Position numbers and translations under genes: made by a program. Shown piece by piece: positions 8,034 to 16,709 of a DNA stretch of 64,000 nt. The notes beneath the pieces are model-generated. The model ran no database searches and was not told where the DNA came from. It worked only from the letters and a program-made list of their open reading frames with translations. Positions within the stretch are counted from its first letter, which is position 1. Each line of letters opens with the position of its first letter. Source of the stretch: Mycolicibacterium sp. MU0050 (GTDB lineage Bacteria > Actinomycetota > Actinomycetes > Mycobacteriales > Mycobacteriaceae); contig NZ_OY726395.1 in NCBI RefSeq assembly GCF_963378085.1, positions 620,001 through 684,000 of the forward strand, given 5' to 3'.

Positions 8034-9560
8034 ATGAGCAGGTCGGAGCTGCGGGTGGACGGCCCGGCGGGGGAGCGTCGCGACGAACTGCTCGCTCTGC
8101 TGCACCGGCAGCGGGAAGCCTTCGTCGAACAGGGGCCGCCGGAACTGGCGGTCCGGCTCAACCGGATCGACCGACTGCTCGCCCTGGTGCTGGACAACAC
8201 CGACGCGCTGGTCGAGGCGATGGGCGCCGACTTCGGCACCCGATCGCGGGCGGCGTCGTTGTTCACCGAGGTCGTCGGGATGATCCCGGTCATCGAGCAC
8301 ACCCGTAAGAACGTGGCCCGCTGGTCCAAGACCACCCGACTGCTGCGCGCCGCGCGCGTGGTGGGCCTGCGGGCCGACGTCGAACCCACCCCGCTGGGCG
8401 TGGTCGGCATCATCGGCCCATGGAACTTCCCGCTGAACCTGGTGGTGCTGCCGGCGACCGCCGCCTTCGCCGCGGGCAACCGGGTGATGATCAAGATGTC
8501 CGAGATCACCCCGCGCACAGGCGCTTTGCTCGAGGAGCTGGCCCCGAAATACTTCGACCCCACCGAACTGGCCGTGGTCAACGGTGGGCCGGAGGTCGCG
8601 GCGGCGTTCAGCGCGCTGCCCTTCGACCACCTGTTCTTCACGGGTTCGCCGGACATCGGGATTCGGGTGCAGCGGGCGGCGGCCGAGCATCTGGTGCCCG
8701 TCACCCTGGAACTCGGCGGGAAGAACCCCGTGGTGGTCGCGCCGGGTGGCGCGGCCGACGTCACCAAGGCGGCCGCGCGGATCGCCGCGGCGCGACTGGT
8801 CAACGGCGGTCAGGTCTGCGTCTGCCCGGACTACGTGCTGGTGCCGCGTGCCCACCTCGAGGCGTTCGCGGACAGCGCGCGGCGCACCTGGCGCGGCATG
8901 TTCGACACCATCGTGGCCAACCCCGACTACTGCTCCAGCGTCAACGAGGCCAACTTCGACCGGGTGCTGGGCCTGATCGACGACGCCCGCTCCAAGGGCG
9001 CCGTGGTCCAGGCGGTGGCGCCGGCAGGCGAGCAGCTTCCGGACCGGGCCACCCGCAAGATCGCGCCGACGCTGGTCAGCGGTGTGGACGACGGGATGCG
9101 GATCGCCCATGAGGAGGTCTTCGGGCCGGTGCTGGCGGTGCTGCCCTACGACGGGCTCGCCGATGCCATCGATTACATCAACGCTCGTCCGGCTCCGCTG
9201 GTGGCCTACTGGTACGGGCCCGACGGCGACGACTTCCGGCGCTTCGTCCGCAGTACCCGCAGCGGCGGCGTCGCCCGCAACGACTTTGCCGCGCAGATGA
9301 TCCCGTCGGCCGCACCGTTCGGCGGGGTGGGCCGCAGCGGCATGGGGGCCTACCACGGCAAGGCCGGGTTCGACGCGTTCAGCCACTACCGCACGGTGGT
9401 GGGCTCGGACCTGCCGTTCAGCATCACCGGCAGCGCCGCGCCACCGTTCACCAAGCCCATGAAGTTGTACGCCGACGCCGCACTTCGGCGGGCCCGCAAC
9501 AAGACTCGCCGCCGGCTGGCCCAGTCCGGTTTGCCCCGAAGTTCAGGAGACAGACGATGA
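8034..9560 (+). CDS. Aldehyde dehydrogenase (coniferyl-aldehyde dehydrogenase-like)
   Basis: A 508-residue ALDH of the class-3/coniferyl-aldehyde type, which is more compact at the N-terminus than class 1/2 enzymes. It shows IIGPWNFPLNL (cofactor-site Asn), FFTGSPDIG, LELGGKNP (general-base Glu) and NGGQVCVCPDYV with the catalytic Cys; a second Cys follows two residues later. The ATG at 8034 is preferred over an upstream in-frame start at 7986. Its TGA overlaps the ATG of the P450 by four bases (ATGA), so the two are translationally coupled. This supports a pathway in which the P450 makes an alcohol or aldehyde that this enzyme oxidises. Confidence 0.92.
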   Translation: MSRSELRVDGPAGERRDELLALLHRQREAFVEQGPPELAVRLNRIDRLLALVLDNTDALVEAMGADFGTRSRAASLFTEVVGMIPVIEHTRKNVARWSKTTRLLRAARVVGLRADVEPTPLGVVGIIGPWNFPLNLVVLPATAAFAAGNRVMIKMSEITPRTGALLEELAPKYFDPTELAVVNGGPEVAAAFSALPFDHLFFTGSPDIGIRVQRAAAEHLVPVTLELGGKNPVVVAPGGAADVTKAAARIAAARLVNGGQVCVCPDYVLVPRAHLEAFADSARRTWRGMFDTIVANPDYCSSVNEANFDRVLGLIDDARSKGAVVQAVAPAGEQLPDRATRKIAPTLVSGVDDGMRIAHEEVFGPVLAVLPYDGLADAIDYINARPAPLVAYWYGPDGDDFRRFVRSTRSGGVARNDFAAQMIPSAAPFGGVGRSGMGAYHGKAGFDAFSHYRTVVGSDLPFSITGSAAPPFTKPMKLYADAALRRARNKTRRRLAQSGLPRSSGDRR

Positions 9561-10762
9561 GCACGGCAACGGTGGTATTCGACCCGTTCTCCGAGGACTT
9601 CTTCAACAGTCCCTACGAGATCTACCGTCGGATGCGTGAGGAAGCGCCGGTCTATTACAGCGAGCAGTACGACTTCTACGCGCTGACCCGGCACGAGGAC
9701 GTCGCCGCGGCGTTCAAGGATCACGAGACGTACTCCTCGGCCTACGGGGTCGACCTGGCGCAGGTCCGCAAGGGAGAGGTCACCGAGCACGGCGGGATCA
9801 TCGCCATGGATCCGCCGGCGCACCGTCGGATGCGCAGCCTGCTGAACAAGGTGTTCACGCCGCGGGCGATCGAGGCCAGGCGCCAGTTGGTCACCGAGAC
9901 CATCGACCACTACCTGTCGGCGATCGACCCCGACGGCTTCGACTTCGTGCAGGATTTCTCGGCGCTGTTCCCGGTCGAGGTGATGACCATCATGCAGGGC
10001 GTCCCCGCCGCGGACCGGCAACAGATCCGGCTGTGGATCGACGACTTCCTGCACCGCGACCCCGGTGAGGTCGAGATGAGCGAAGCGGGGCTGAAGTCCG
10101 CCATCGACATGTCGGTCTACTACTACAAGCTGATCAAGAAGCGCCGTGACGATCTGGGAACCGACCTGCTCAGCAAGCTGATCGAGGCGGAGATCGAGCG
10201 CGAGGACGGGCAGGTGGGCCCGCTCAACAACCTCGAGATCACCGAGTTCGCGGTGCTTCTCGGCGGTGCCGGGGCGGAGACGGTGACCAAGCTGCTGGGG
10301 TCGGCGGCGGTGGTGTTCGCGCAGAACCCCGAGCAGTGGGAGAGGCTGCTGGCCGACCGCAGCAAGGTCCCGGCCGCCGTCGAGGAACTGCTGCGTTACG
10401 AGGCGCCCGCGCAGTACAACGTGCGCCGGTCGATGCGCGAGGTCACCCTGCACGGGGTGACCATCCCCGCCGGCAAGCCGGTGTTCCTGGTGGGCGGGTC
10501 GGCCAACCGGGACCCGGAGGCGTGGACCGACCCCGACACCTTCGACATCGATCGCGACCGCACCCAGTCGCAGAACCTCGGCTTGGGTTACGGCATCCAC
10601 AGCTGCCTGGGGGCGGCGCTGGCCCGGTTGGAGAGCACCATCGCGCTGGACCGGATGCTGGATTTCATGCCGCGCTACGAGGTGGACTGGAGCGGGTGCA
10701 AGCGGGTGAACATGCAGAACGTCGCCGGCTGGAGCAACGTGCCGGTGCGGGTGCTGCGGTAA
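9557..10762 (+). CDS. Cytochrome P450
   Basis: A soluble bacterial P450 of 401 residues. The I-helix reads GGAGAETVTKL (the acid-alcohol pair Glu-Thr), ELLRYEAP contains the ExxR pair, and the haem-binding loop LGYGIHSCLG carries the ligand Cys at residue 350. The first Phe of the FxxGxHxC signature is Leu here. AGGAGA lies 7 nt before the ATG. No ferredoxin or ferredoxin reductase is encoded nearby, so electrons must come from elsewhere in the genome. It is coupled to the aldehyde dehydrogenase; substrate unknown, probably a hydrophobic ring or side chain. Confidence 0.95.
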   Translation: MSTATVVFDPFSEDFFNSPYEIYRRMREEAPVYYSEQYDFYALTRHEDVAAAFKDHETYSSAYGVDLAQVRKGEVTEHGGIIAMDPPAHRRMRSLLNKVFTPRAIEARRQLVTETIDHYLSAIDPDGFDFVQDFSALFPVEVMTIMQGVPAADRQQIRLWIDDFLHRDPGEVEMSEAGLKSAIDMSVYYYKLIKKRRDDLGTDLLSKLIEAEIEREDGQVGPLNNLEITEFAVLLGGAGAETVTKLLGSAAVVFAQNPEQWERLLADRSKVPAAVEELLRYEAPAQYNVRRSMREVTLHGVTIPAGKPVFLVGGSANRDPEAWTDPDTFDIDRDRTQSQNLGLGYGIHSCLGAALARLESTIALDRMLDFMPRYEVDWSGCKRVNMQNVAGWSNVPVRVLR

Positions 10763-10764
10763 CC

Positions 10765-11652
10765 CTAGGGGTTGGCCGACGAGAGTTCCGGGGTGCCCCA
10801 GCGTAGTGGGCCGGGGCCTGCGCGCTCGATCACCGCATCGATGGTGAAATCGATGAAGCATTGCGCGCCGATAGCGAAAGTCTCGGCCTCCCAGACAAGT
10901 TGGGCGCTACCAGTCAGTTGCAGGCTCGCGCCGGTGACCCAGTCCAGCACCAGGATCCCGCACCGCGGGTTCACCTCGATGTTGCCGAGCGTCATGAACA
11001 GCGAGTTGCCGCGGTAGTCGGGCCAGCGCAGTCGGCGCGGCGAGGCTACCTGCAGGAAACCGGGATTGCCGCCGCGGTGGGACGCGTCGTGGTTACCCTC
11101 GGCGTCGGCGGTGGCGACGAAGAATGCATCCGCCTTGGCGAGCATCTCCCGCTGGTGTTCGTTCAGCTCGGTGGCGTGTTGGGGAGCGGACCGTTCGATG
11201 TGCGGCTCGAAGGCGGTGACGTGCCTGCGCGCGATGTACTTCGGGCAATTGGAATAGACCTGATCGACGGTGACGCGCAACCCGTTCCCGTCGGGAGCGA
11301 CGGCTCCGTTGACCCGCATCCGCTTTCGCCGCTCAGGTTGTAGGGCGATCATGCCGATCCGGCTCGGCCGGGCCAGGACGTCCGCCAGTGGATCGCCGGC
11401 GTCCGGCCGCGTGGCCAGCGCGATTGTCCGATCATCGAGTGCGCGCACGAATCCTGGTGCACCCACCAGATCGCTCGCCCACAATCGGCCTGCCGCGTCG
11501 GCCGCGGCCACCACGATCATCGGCTGTTCGGCGAGGAAGGCCGCGGCGACCTCGGGAATGTCGGCGCGGATGCCCCGACTCAGCTTCTCGGCGATGTGCG
11601 ACTGACCCATGCGGTGCTGCACTGCAAGCTCACCCGGGTGGAAATCAACCAC
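10765..11652 (-). CDS. Pyridoxamine-phosphate-oxidase-fold flavin-binding protein
   Basis: About 295 residues with the split-barrel FMN- or F420-binding fold. AAADAAGRLWASDLVG near the N-terminus and ATADAEGNHDASHRGG near the middle are typical 'asp/ser-x-G' strands of PNPOx-like proteins, and the pair indicates two half-barrels. NSLFMTLGNIEVNPRCGILV is the usual dimer-strand signature. The frame begins with GTG at 11661, but AAGGGG abuts that codon, so the GTG at 11652, with 9-nt spacing, is the better start. It is convergent with the P450 (2 bp between stops) and downstream of the VOC gene on the same strand. Redox role and substrate are unknown. Confidence 0.75.
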   Translation of the reverse strand: MVDFHPGELAVQHRMGQSHIAEKLSRGIRADIPEVAAAFLAEQPMIVVAAADAAGRLWASDLVGAPGFVRALDDRTIALATRPDAGDPLADVLARPSRIGMIALQPERRKRMRVNGAVAPDGNGLRVTVDQVYSNCPKYIARRHVTAFEPHIERSAPQHATELNEHQREMLAKADAFFVATADAEGNHDASHRGGNPGFLQVASPRRLRWPDYRGNSLFMTLGNIEVNPRCGILVLDWVTGASLQLTGSAQLVWEAETFAIGAQCFIDFTIDAVIERAGPGPLRWGTPELSSANP

Positions 11653-11700
11653 CGTTGCCACCCCCTTGTGCGGGGCGAAAGTCGGTGCGCCGGGCCAGGC

Positions 11701-12162
11701 TCAGAAGAAGCCACACGTCGGTGCCTCGCCGTGCGGTGCGGGCGCCGACTCGGCCCCGGTGGTGGCGTAGACCTCGAGACGGATTCCGTCCGGGTCGGTG
11801 AAGAAGATGCCGCCCGAGGCGAGACCTTCGCCGTGGGCGACGAGGCCCTCGTGGGCGAAGTCGACTCCGAGTGCGCGCAGGGCTGATTCAACGGCGTGCA
11901 CCTGCTCGACGGAGTCGACCTCGAAGGACAGGTGGTGTAGCCCGGGAGTTCTGGTGGAGAACTCCCCGCTGCTCTGCTGCCAGAGGGTGAGCAGCAATGC
12001 GTCCCCGATGCCGAGAAAGGCCCACCGCTTTGCATCGTCGGAACTCACGGCCAGTTCCTCGAAGCCGAGGGCGCGGCGATAGAAGTCGGCTGACCGCTGC
12101 AGGTCCGACACGTTCAGTCCGACGTGTCCCGTCGTCAGCTTGGGCGCGATGGTGGTGGTCAA
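11701..12162 (-). CDS. VOC-superfamily (glyoxalase/dioxygenase fold) protein
   Basis: A 153-residue vicinal-oxygen-chelate protein. TTGHVGLNVSDLQRSADFY begins the first beta-alpha-beta module, with metal-ligand His in GHVG, and GLHHLSFEV begins the second. FFTDPDGIRLEVY provides the C-terminal metal-ligand Glu. It starts with TTG at 12162, supported by AGGAGG 6 nt upstream. It may act as an isomerase, lyase or extradiol-type enzyme; the fold does not fix the reaction. It diverges from the CGNR gene. Confidence 0.8.
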   Translation of the reverse strand: MTTTIAPKLTTGHVGLNVSDLQRSADFYRRALGFEELAVSSDDAKRWAFLGIGDALLLTLWQQSSGEFSTRTPGLHHLSFEVDSVEQVHAVESALRALGVDFAHEGLVAHGEGLASGGIFFTDPDGIRLEVYATTGAESAPAPHGEAPTCGFF

Positions 12163-12278
12163 GGTAGCCTCCTGTTATAACCGGTATAAATGGGTTTGTG
12201 GGTTAGACCGTAGCCTGGCGGCGCGCGGTACGCAACCGGCAAAGTGTTATTTGATGGTTAGGTCGGAAGGTGGTGGAC

Positions 12279-12830
12279 ATGGTGGCCCCTACCGGCTCGT
12301 TAAGCTCGGGCATGCGCGATCCACGGCCCCACCTCGGCGAACCGCTGGCGTTGGACCTGCTGAACACCCGCTGGATGGACGGTGCCCCACGCGATCTGCT
12401 CGGAGACCTCGACGGATTGCGGATCTGGCTGACATCAGCGGGTATGGCCGACCGTGCGCGCGTCGACCGGCGCACGCTCGAAGCACTGTTGACTGCGCGC
12501 ACCGCAATTCTGGAGGCCGTCCTGCAGGGCGCCAGGGATGGCGTGAACGACGTGCTCGACCACGGCCGGATCCGCCGGATGCTGACTGCCGAGGGGCCCG
12601 TCGATGTCCCTGAAGTTGCGGATCCCGCGTGGCTACCGGCGTGGATGGCCGCGGACAACCTGCTACACCTGATGGCGACCGCGCCGGAGCGGATCCGGCA
12701 GTGCGCCCATCCCGATTGCGTGCTGTTCTTCCTCGATACCTCCAAGAACGCGGCACGTCGATGGCATTCGATGGCCAGCTGCGGCAACCGCGCGAAGGCG
12801 GCACGGCATTATGCCGCCAAGCGGTCGTAG
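12279..12830 (+). CDS. ABATE/CGNR zinc-finger domain protein (putative transcription factor)
   Basis: A 183-residue protein of the family with an N-terminal ABATE domain (HLGEPLALDLLNT is typical) and a C-terminal CGNR zinc finger. The finger's Cys pairs are in QCAHPDCVLFFLD and MASCGNRAKAARHY, spanning about residues 140-178. These proteins are thought to bind DNA as stress-related regulators. The ATG at 12279 is chosen over GTG 12270 because GGAAGG lies 8 nt upstream of it. It is divergent from the VOC protein, tail-to-tail with the acyl-CoA synthetase, and could regulate either. Confidence 0.8.
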   Translation: MVAPTGSLSSGMRDPRPHLGEPLALDLLNTRWMDGAPRDLLGDLDGLRIWLTSAGMADRARVDRRTLEALLTARTAILEAVLQGARDGVNDVLDHGRIRRMLTAEGPVDVPEVADPAWLPAWMAADNLLHLMATAPERIRQCAHPDCVLFFLDTSKNAARRWHSMASCGNRAKAARHYAAKRS

Positions 12831-12850
12831 TTCCAGCGGTTTCGCTGTTA

Positions 12851-14491
12851 CTACGGAGTTGCGGTGGCCTGTTCCTTGGCCCAGCGGTAGTCGGCCTTGC
12901 CGGCCGGGCTGCGCTCGATGGCGGGGCGGAACACCACCGCCTTGGGCAGCTTGTAGCGGGCCAGGGTGGTTCCGGCGTGGGCGATGAGTTCCTCGGCGTC
13001 GGCGTGCGCGCCGGGTATTAGCGCGACCACGGCCACCACCTCCTGCCCCCACCGGTCGCTGGGGCGCCCGGTCACCACGACATCGGCCACCGCCGGGTGG
13101 GAGGCCACCGCGGTCTCGACCTCCTCGGCGAAGATCTTCTCGCCGCCGGAGTTGATGGTCACCGAGTCGCGGCCGAGCAGATGGATGTTGCCGTCGGCGA
13201 GATGGCGCGCCCGGTCACCCGGAATGGCGTAGCGCACGCCCTCGACCACCGGGAAGGTGCGCGCGGTCTTCTCCGGATCCCCGTTGTAGCCCAACGGAAC
13301 CGGGCCCCGCTGGGCCAACCAGCCGTTGCCGTCGTGGCCGGCGGCCAGCACGCGGCTGAAGTCCTCGGCGACCACGCAGGTGTCCGGTCCCGGTTTGAAG
13401 GTGCCGGTGGACACCACACCCGGCGCCGACATGTGGGTCATCTGCGCCCCGGTCTCCGACGAGCCGACGCCGTCGACGACGATCAGGCCTGGCTTGAGGT
13501 CGATCAGGCGTTGCTTGGCGGTGGGGGTCAGCAGCGCGCCGCCGTTGGCGACGACGTTGAGCGAGGAGACGTCGGCCGTGCCACGTTCGATGGCGTCGGC
13601 GAGCGGCCGCACCATGGCATCGCCCACCACGGTGATCACCGCGGCCTGGTGCCGGGCGATGTCCGCGACGACCGCGTCGGCGTCGAAGCGGTTGGCGACC
13701 TCCGCGAACACCACGGTCTGCCCCGTGGTGAGCGCCGTCATGACCGCCCACTGCGCGGCGCCGTGCATCAGCGGCGGCAGGATCATCAACTTCATCCCCG
13801 GGTTGGCGCGCGCCTTCTCGACGATCTCGTCGACGGATTCGGCGGTGTGCCCGCTGTAGAGGTCGCGTCCGCCGAAGGAGGCGACGAAGATGTCGTGCTG
13901 ACGCCACAGCACGCCCTTGGGCATCCCGGTGGTCCCGCCGGTGTAGAGCACGTAGAGATCGTCCGGGTCGGCCTGCACGGGCGGCGGGTTCCCGGCCACC
14001 GAGGCCAGCGCGTCGTCGTAATCGACTGCGCCGGGCAGCAGTTCGTTGCCGGAGGCGTCCGCGATCTGGATGAGCACCCGAAGCTGCGGGAGATCCGCGC
14101 GGATCTCGGCGACCCGCGGGGCGAACTCCGCGTGGTAGAGCAGCGCGGTGGCGCCGGCGTCGGCCAGCAGGTATTGCAGCTCGCCTTTGACGTAACGGTA
14201 GTTGACGTTGAACGGGGCGACCCGGGCCCGGAACGCGCCCAGCATGCCCTCGACGTACTCGGGCCCGTTGTGGGCGTAGATGCCCATCAGGTCCTGCCCG
14301 GTCTGGTGCCCGGCGAGCTGAGCGCGCGGGGTGTGGCAGCCCAGGCCCTGCGCGTGCAGGTACGCGGCCAGCCGATTGGACCGTTCCTGCACCTGCGCGT
14401 GGGTGTAGACGCGGTCCCCCTGGACGAGGAGGGGACGGTCCGGGATGGCCGCCGCGATCGCGTCGGCCACGGCGGGAACGGTGAATGCCAT
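12851..14491 (-). CDS. Acyl-CoA synthetase (FadD-type, ANL superfamily)
   Basis: Forms an acyl-CoA by way of an acyl-adenylate. It has 546 residues. The AMP-binding P-loop YTGGTTGMPKGVLWRQ is the version common in mycobacterial sterol- and long-chain FadD enzymes. Other motifs are DGVGSSETG, the hinge region GRDSVTINSGGEKIF and the C-terminal catalytic Lys in RSPAGKADYRW. The ATG at 14491 has GGAG 5 nt upstream. It is third in the Rieske-isochorismatase-FadD operon, 22 bp after the isochorismatase-fold gene. It probably activates the carboxylic acid released by the upstream oxidative steps. Confidence 0.93.
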   Translation of the reverse strand: MAFTVPAVADAIAAAIPDRPLLVQGDRVYTHAQVQERSNRLAAYLHAQGLGCHTPRAQLAGHQTGQDLMGIYAHNGPEYVEGMLGAFRARVAPFNVNYRYVKGELQYLLADAGATALLYHAEFAPRVAEIRADLPQLRVLIQIADASGNELLPGAVDYDDALASVAGNPPPVQADPDDLYVLYTGGTTGMPKGVLWRQHDIFVASFGGRDLYSGHTAESVDEIVEKARANPGMKLMILPPLMHGAAQWAVMTALTTGQTVVFAEVANRFDADAVVADIARHQAAVITVVGDAMVRPLADAIERGTADVSSLNVVANGGALLTPTAKQRLIDLKPGLIVVDGVGSSETGAQMTHMSAPGVVSTGTFKPGPDTCVVAEDFSRVLAAGHDGNGWLAQRGPVPLGYNGDPEKTARTFPVVEGVRYAIPGDRARHLADGNIHLLGRDSVTINSGGEKIFAEEVETAVASHPAVADVVVTGRPSDRWGQEVVAVVALIPGAHADAEELIAHAGTTLARYKLPKAVVFRPAIERSPAGKADYRWAKEQATATP

Positions 14492-14513
14492 TGTCACTCC
14501 AGGGGTTGGACCA

Positions 14514-15134
14514 TCACCGCTGCCAGGCGCCGATCAGGGCATCGGTGGTGGTGACGGTGGACAGCAGGGACAGGGTGTTGTCGATGATGGCGGCGCCGTA
14601 TTCGGTCGGGATGCCGGCCACCGCGTCGCGGGGCAACACCACCCGGTAACCGGCGTTGACGGCATCCATCACCAGGTTGGGGATCGCGACGTTCAGCGAA
14701 ACCCCCACCGCGACGATGGTGCGGACGCCCAGGTTACGCAGCACGGCATCCAGGTCCGTGCCCCCCATCGGGCCCAGGCCGTGCCAGCGGTGCAGCACCA
14801 GATCGCTTGGCTCCGGGCCGAACTCGTCGAGCAGGGTCGCGCCGGGGCTGCCCGGTGCGATGTCCACGTCGTGGCGGCCGATCGCGAACAGCTTGGCGTT
14901 GTGGTTGGACCCGCGGCTGTCGGCGCGGCGCTGCACCAGGCAGTGCACCACCGCGGCGCCGGCCGAGCGCGCCGCCGGCAGCAGCCGGGCGATGTTGGGC
15001 AGCGCCTCGCGGCGGGCCTCGTTCGCCAGCGCCGCCAATCCGGCGGACGGGCCGACCACCGCGCCCTGCAACTCCTGGGTGACGATCGCGGTGTGGCCGG
15101 GCGCGATCAGCTCCTCGAGTGTTTCGGGGGTCAC
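14514..15134 (-). CDS. Isochorismatase-fold hydrolase lacking the usual catalytic Cys
   Basis: A 206-residue protein with the isochorismatase/cysteine-hydrolase fold. The first strand reads TAIVTQELQGAVVG, with Glu where most members have the catalytic Asp. The region that normally holds the Cys reads VGVSLNVAIPNLVMDA, so Cys is replaced, and the Lys region reads HRWHGLGP. With Asp, Lys and Cys all changed, ordinary amidase or isochorismatase chemistry is unlikely. It starts with GTG at 15134, overlapping the Rieske gene stop by four bases (GTGA), so it is translationally coupled to the oxygenase. It could be a non-hydrolytic or accessory protein. Confidence 0.8.
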   Translation of the reverse strand: MTPETLEELIAPGHTAIVTQELQGAVVGPSAGLAALANEARREALPNIARLLPAARSAGAAVVHCLVQRRADSRGSNHNAKLFAIGRHDVDIAPGSPGATLLDEFGPEPSDLVLHRWHGLGPMGGTDLDAVLRNLGVRTIVAVGVSLNVAIPNLVMDAVNAGYRVVLPRDAVAGIPTEYGAAIIDNTLSLLSTVTTTDALIGAWQR

Positions 15135-16165
15135 GCGTTGGTCAGGTCGGGAGCGGGGACGTCGCCGGGCGGGGTGACGGGAATGTCGTAGAACTGCTTG
15201 GCCCACTTCCGCATGGCCATATACGGTTTGGCGTCGATCTTGGCCAGCGGGGGATTCTCCACGTACTTCTGATACCGCCAGATGTCGCAGTCCTCCCACA
15301 CGGTCTTGAGGAACTGCCGCTCCACTTTGTCGCGGACGTGCGCGGGCGGCACGTCGGACGTCTCGCCGGGCTCCTTGGGCCACCAGATGGAATAGAACAT
15401 GTCGGAGACCTCGTCGTCGACGGGGGTGCAGGCGAAGATCAGCCGGTGGTTGGAGGAGCCCTCGAAGGCGCTCATTGCGAACCCGAGGCCGGAGAAGTGG
15501 CTGTGGATGCGCAGGGCCATCGCGTCCGGGTCGTCGCTGCGGGCGTCCGGCCAGCCGGTGAGGAACCGCCACTCTTGGTCCTCGTGCTCCCAGTGCAGGC
15601 ACACCGGCGTCACGGTGGCCTTGTGCACGTAGCGGAAATGTGAACTGTCCGGGCCGTTTTCGGCGACGATCTGTGGGTGGACCGGAATCGCGTCGGCCCG
15701 ACTGGAGAACTCCGGATACGGCCGGTAGTAGGCGTTGGGGTCGGTTTCGAACTGCGGGAACTTGTGGAAAATATCGGGCAACTCCCACCGCGGGGGTTCG
15801 CCGTGCGGCTGGTACCACAGGAAGATGCAACCGTACTGTTCGCGGACCGGATAGGAGCGCAGCTTCAGGCCCCGATTGGGCCGGTCGGGCTGGTACGGGA
15901 TGTAGGTGTTGTCGCCCTGCGGGCCCCACCGCCAGCCGTGGAAGGGGCATTCGACGCAGTCGCCGACCACCTTGCCGCCGTGACCGATGTGGGCGCCCAG
16001 GTGTTTGCAGTGCGCCTCCAGGACGTGCAACTCGCCGTTCTCGTCGCGGTAGGCGGCCAGGTCCTCGCCGAAGTATTTCAGTGCCTTGACGTCACCGACC
16101 TCGTACTCGGCCGACCATCCGATCATGAACCACCCGGTGACTTTCCAGGTGAAGGGGACTTTCAT
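15131..16165 (-). CDS. Rieske non-haem iron oxygenase (KshA-like)
   Basis: Oxygenase component of a Rieske system, 344 residues. The Rieske cluster ligands are CKHLGAH and CVECPFHGW (CxH...CxxH) at about residues 52-75. The mononuclear iron site begins with DSSHFRYVH near residue 175. Length and layout resemble 3-ketosteroid 9-alpha-hydroxylase KshA and similar single-subunit enzymes. The ATG at 16165 has AGGGA upstream. No reductase gene is adjacent. It is first in a minus operon with isochorismatase-fold and FadD genes, and the shared 19-bp motif lies at 16196-16214. A ring-hydroxylating role in the pathway is likely. Confidence 0.92.
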   Translation of the reverse strand: MKVPFTWKVTGWFMIGWSAEYEVGDVKALKYFGEDLAAYRDENGELHVLEAHCKHLGAHIGHGGKVVGDCVECPFHGWRWGPQGDNTYIPYQPDRPNRGLKLRSYPVREQYGCIFLWYQPHGEPPRWELPDIFHKFPQFETDPNAYYRPYPEFSSRADAIPVHPQIVAENGPDSSHFRYVHKATVTPVCLHWEHEDQEWRFLTGWPDARSDDPDAMALRIHSHFSGLGFAMSAFEGSSNHRLIFACTPVDDEVSDMFYSIWWPKEPGETSDVPPAHVRDKVERQFLKTVWEDCDIWRYQKYVENPPLAKIDAKPYMAMRKWAKQFYDIPVTPPGDVPAPDLTNA

Positions 16166-16195
16166 AGTCGCATCCCTAATCTTGCCTACGGTAAG

Positions 16196-16214
16196 TACGG
16201 AATAGATTACAGTA
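16196..16214. promoter_or_regulatory. Shared 19-bp motif, copy c (Rieske / NTF2-BVMO divergent promoters)
   Basis: TACGGAATAGATTACAGTA fits WACSGNAnnnnYTACWGTW. It lies in the 85-bp gap between the Rieske start (16165, minus) and the NTF2-like start (16251, plus), so one site can serve both operons. An extra TACGGTA half-site lies beside it at 16187-16193. Confidence 0.7.
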
Positions 16215-16250
16215 GCGGTTTCCGCAAGACCATCGAGGAGGCAGCGCAGG

Positions 16251-16709
16251 ATGACCGAACCGCCCGCCGCGACACCGCAGGACGAGATCGAGGCGATCCG
16301 CCGACTGAAGGCGCAGTATTGCCGGTTTCTCGACACCCGCGACATCCCCGCGTGGCGCGCGCTGTTCGATCCCGACGTCGTCGTCACCCTGGATCTGGCG
16401 GTGTCCACCGGCGGCGCCGACCCGCAAACCATGCCGCCCCTGCAGGGCCTCGAGGCGTTCGAGCCGGTGGTGCTCGGCGGGATCGCCGACGCGGCCACCA
16501 TGCACCACTGCCACACGCCGGAGATCGACCTGACCTCCCCGACCACCGCCTCCGCGATCTGGGCCATGGAGGACCTGCTGGTGTGGGAGGGCCGGCAACT
16601 GCACGGCGCCGGGCACTATCACGAGACCTACGAGAAGAGCGACGGCCGCTGGCGCATCAAGACTCTGCACCTCACCCGGACGATGCTGCGGTTCACGGAG
16701 TCGGCGTGA
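16251..16709 (+). CDS. NTF2-like (SnoaL/ketosteroid-isomerase fold) protein
   Basis: A 152-residue NTF2-fold protein. The opening DEIEAIRRLKAQYCRFLDTRDIPAWRALF is the classic SnoaL_4 start, and HHCHTPEIDL with AIWAMEDLL forms the cone-shaped pocket strands. The family includes isomerases, dehydratases and limonene-type epoxide hydrolases. GAGGAGG lies about 14 nt upstream of the ATG. The stop overlaps the GTG of the monooxygenase by four bases, implying a functional pair. It may process a product of the oxygenases in the same cluster. Confidence 0.85.
   Translation: MTEPPAATPQDEIEAIRRLKAQYCRFLDTRDIPAWRALFDPDVVVTLDLAVSTGGADPQTMPPLQGLEAFEPVVLGGIADAATMHHCHTPEIDLTSPTTASAIWAMEDLLVWEGRQLHGAGHYHETYEKSDGRWRIKTLHLTRTMLRFTESA

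Noticed and set aside
9544..9550. GGAGACA before the first P450 as half of the 1264-1282 operator
   Set aside because: Only one half is present and it coincides with the ribosome-binding site, so it is most likely just a Shine-Dalgarno sequence.
12172..12190. TTATAACCGGTATAA palindrome between the VOC and CGNR genes
   Set aside because: The symmetry is imperfect beyond the central bases and no second copy was found; too weak to annotate as an operator.
14514..15950. 478-codon frame over Rieske and isochorismatase-fold genes
   Set aside because: The upstream part is a shadow of the Rieske gene; the real gene starts at GTG 15134, coupled by a GTGA overlap.
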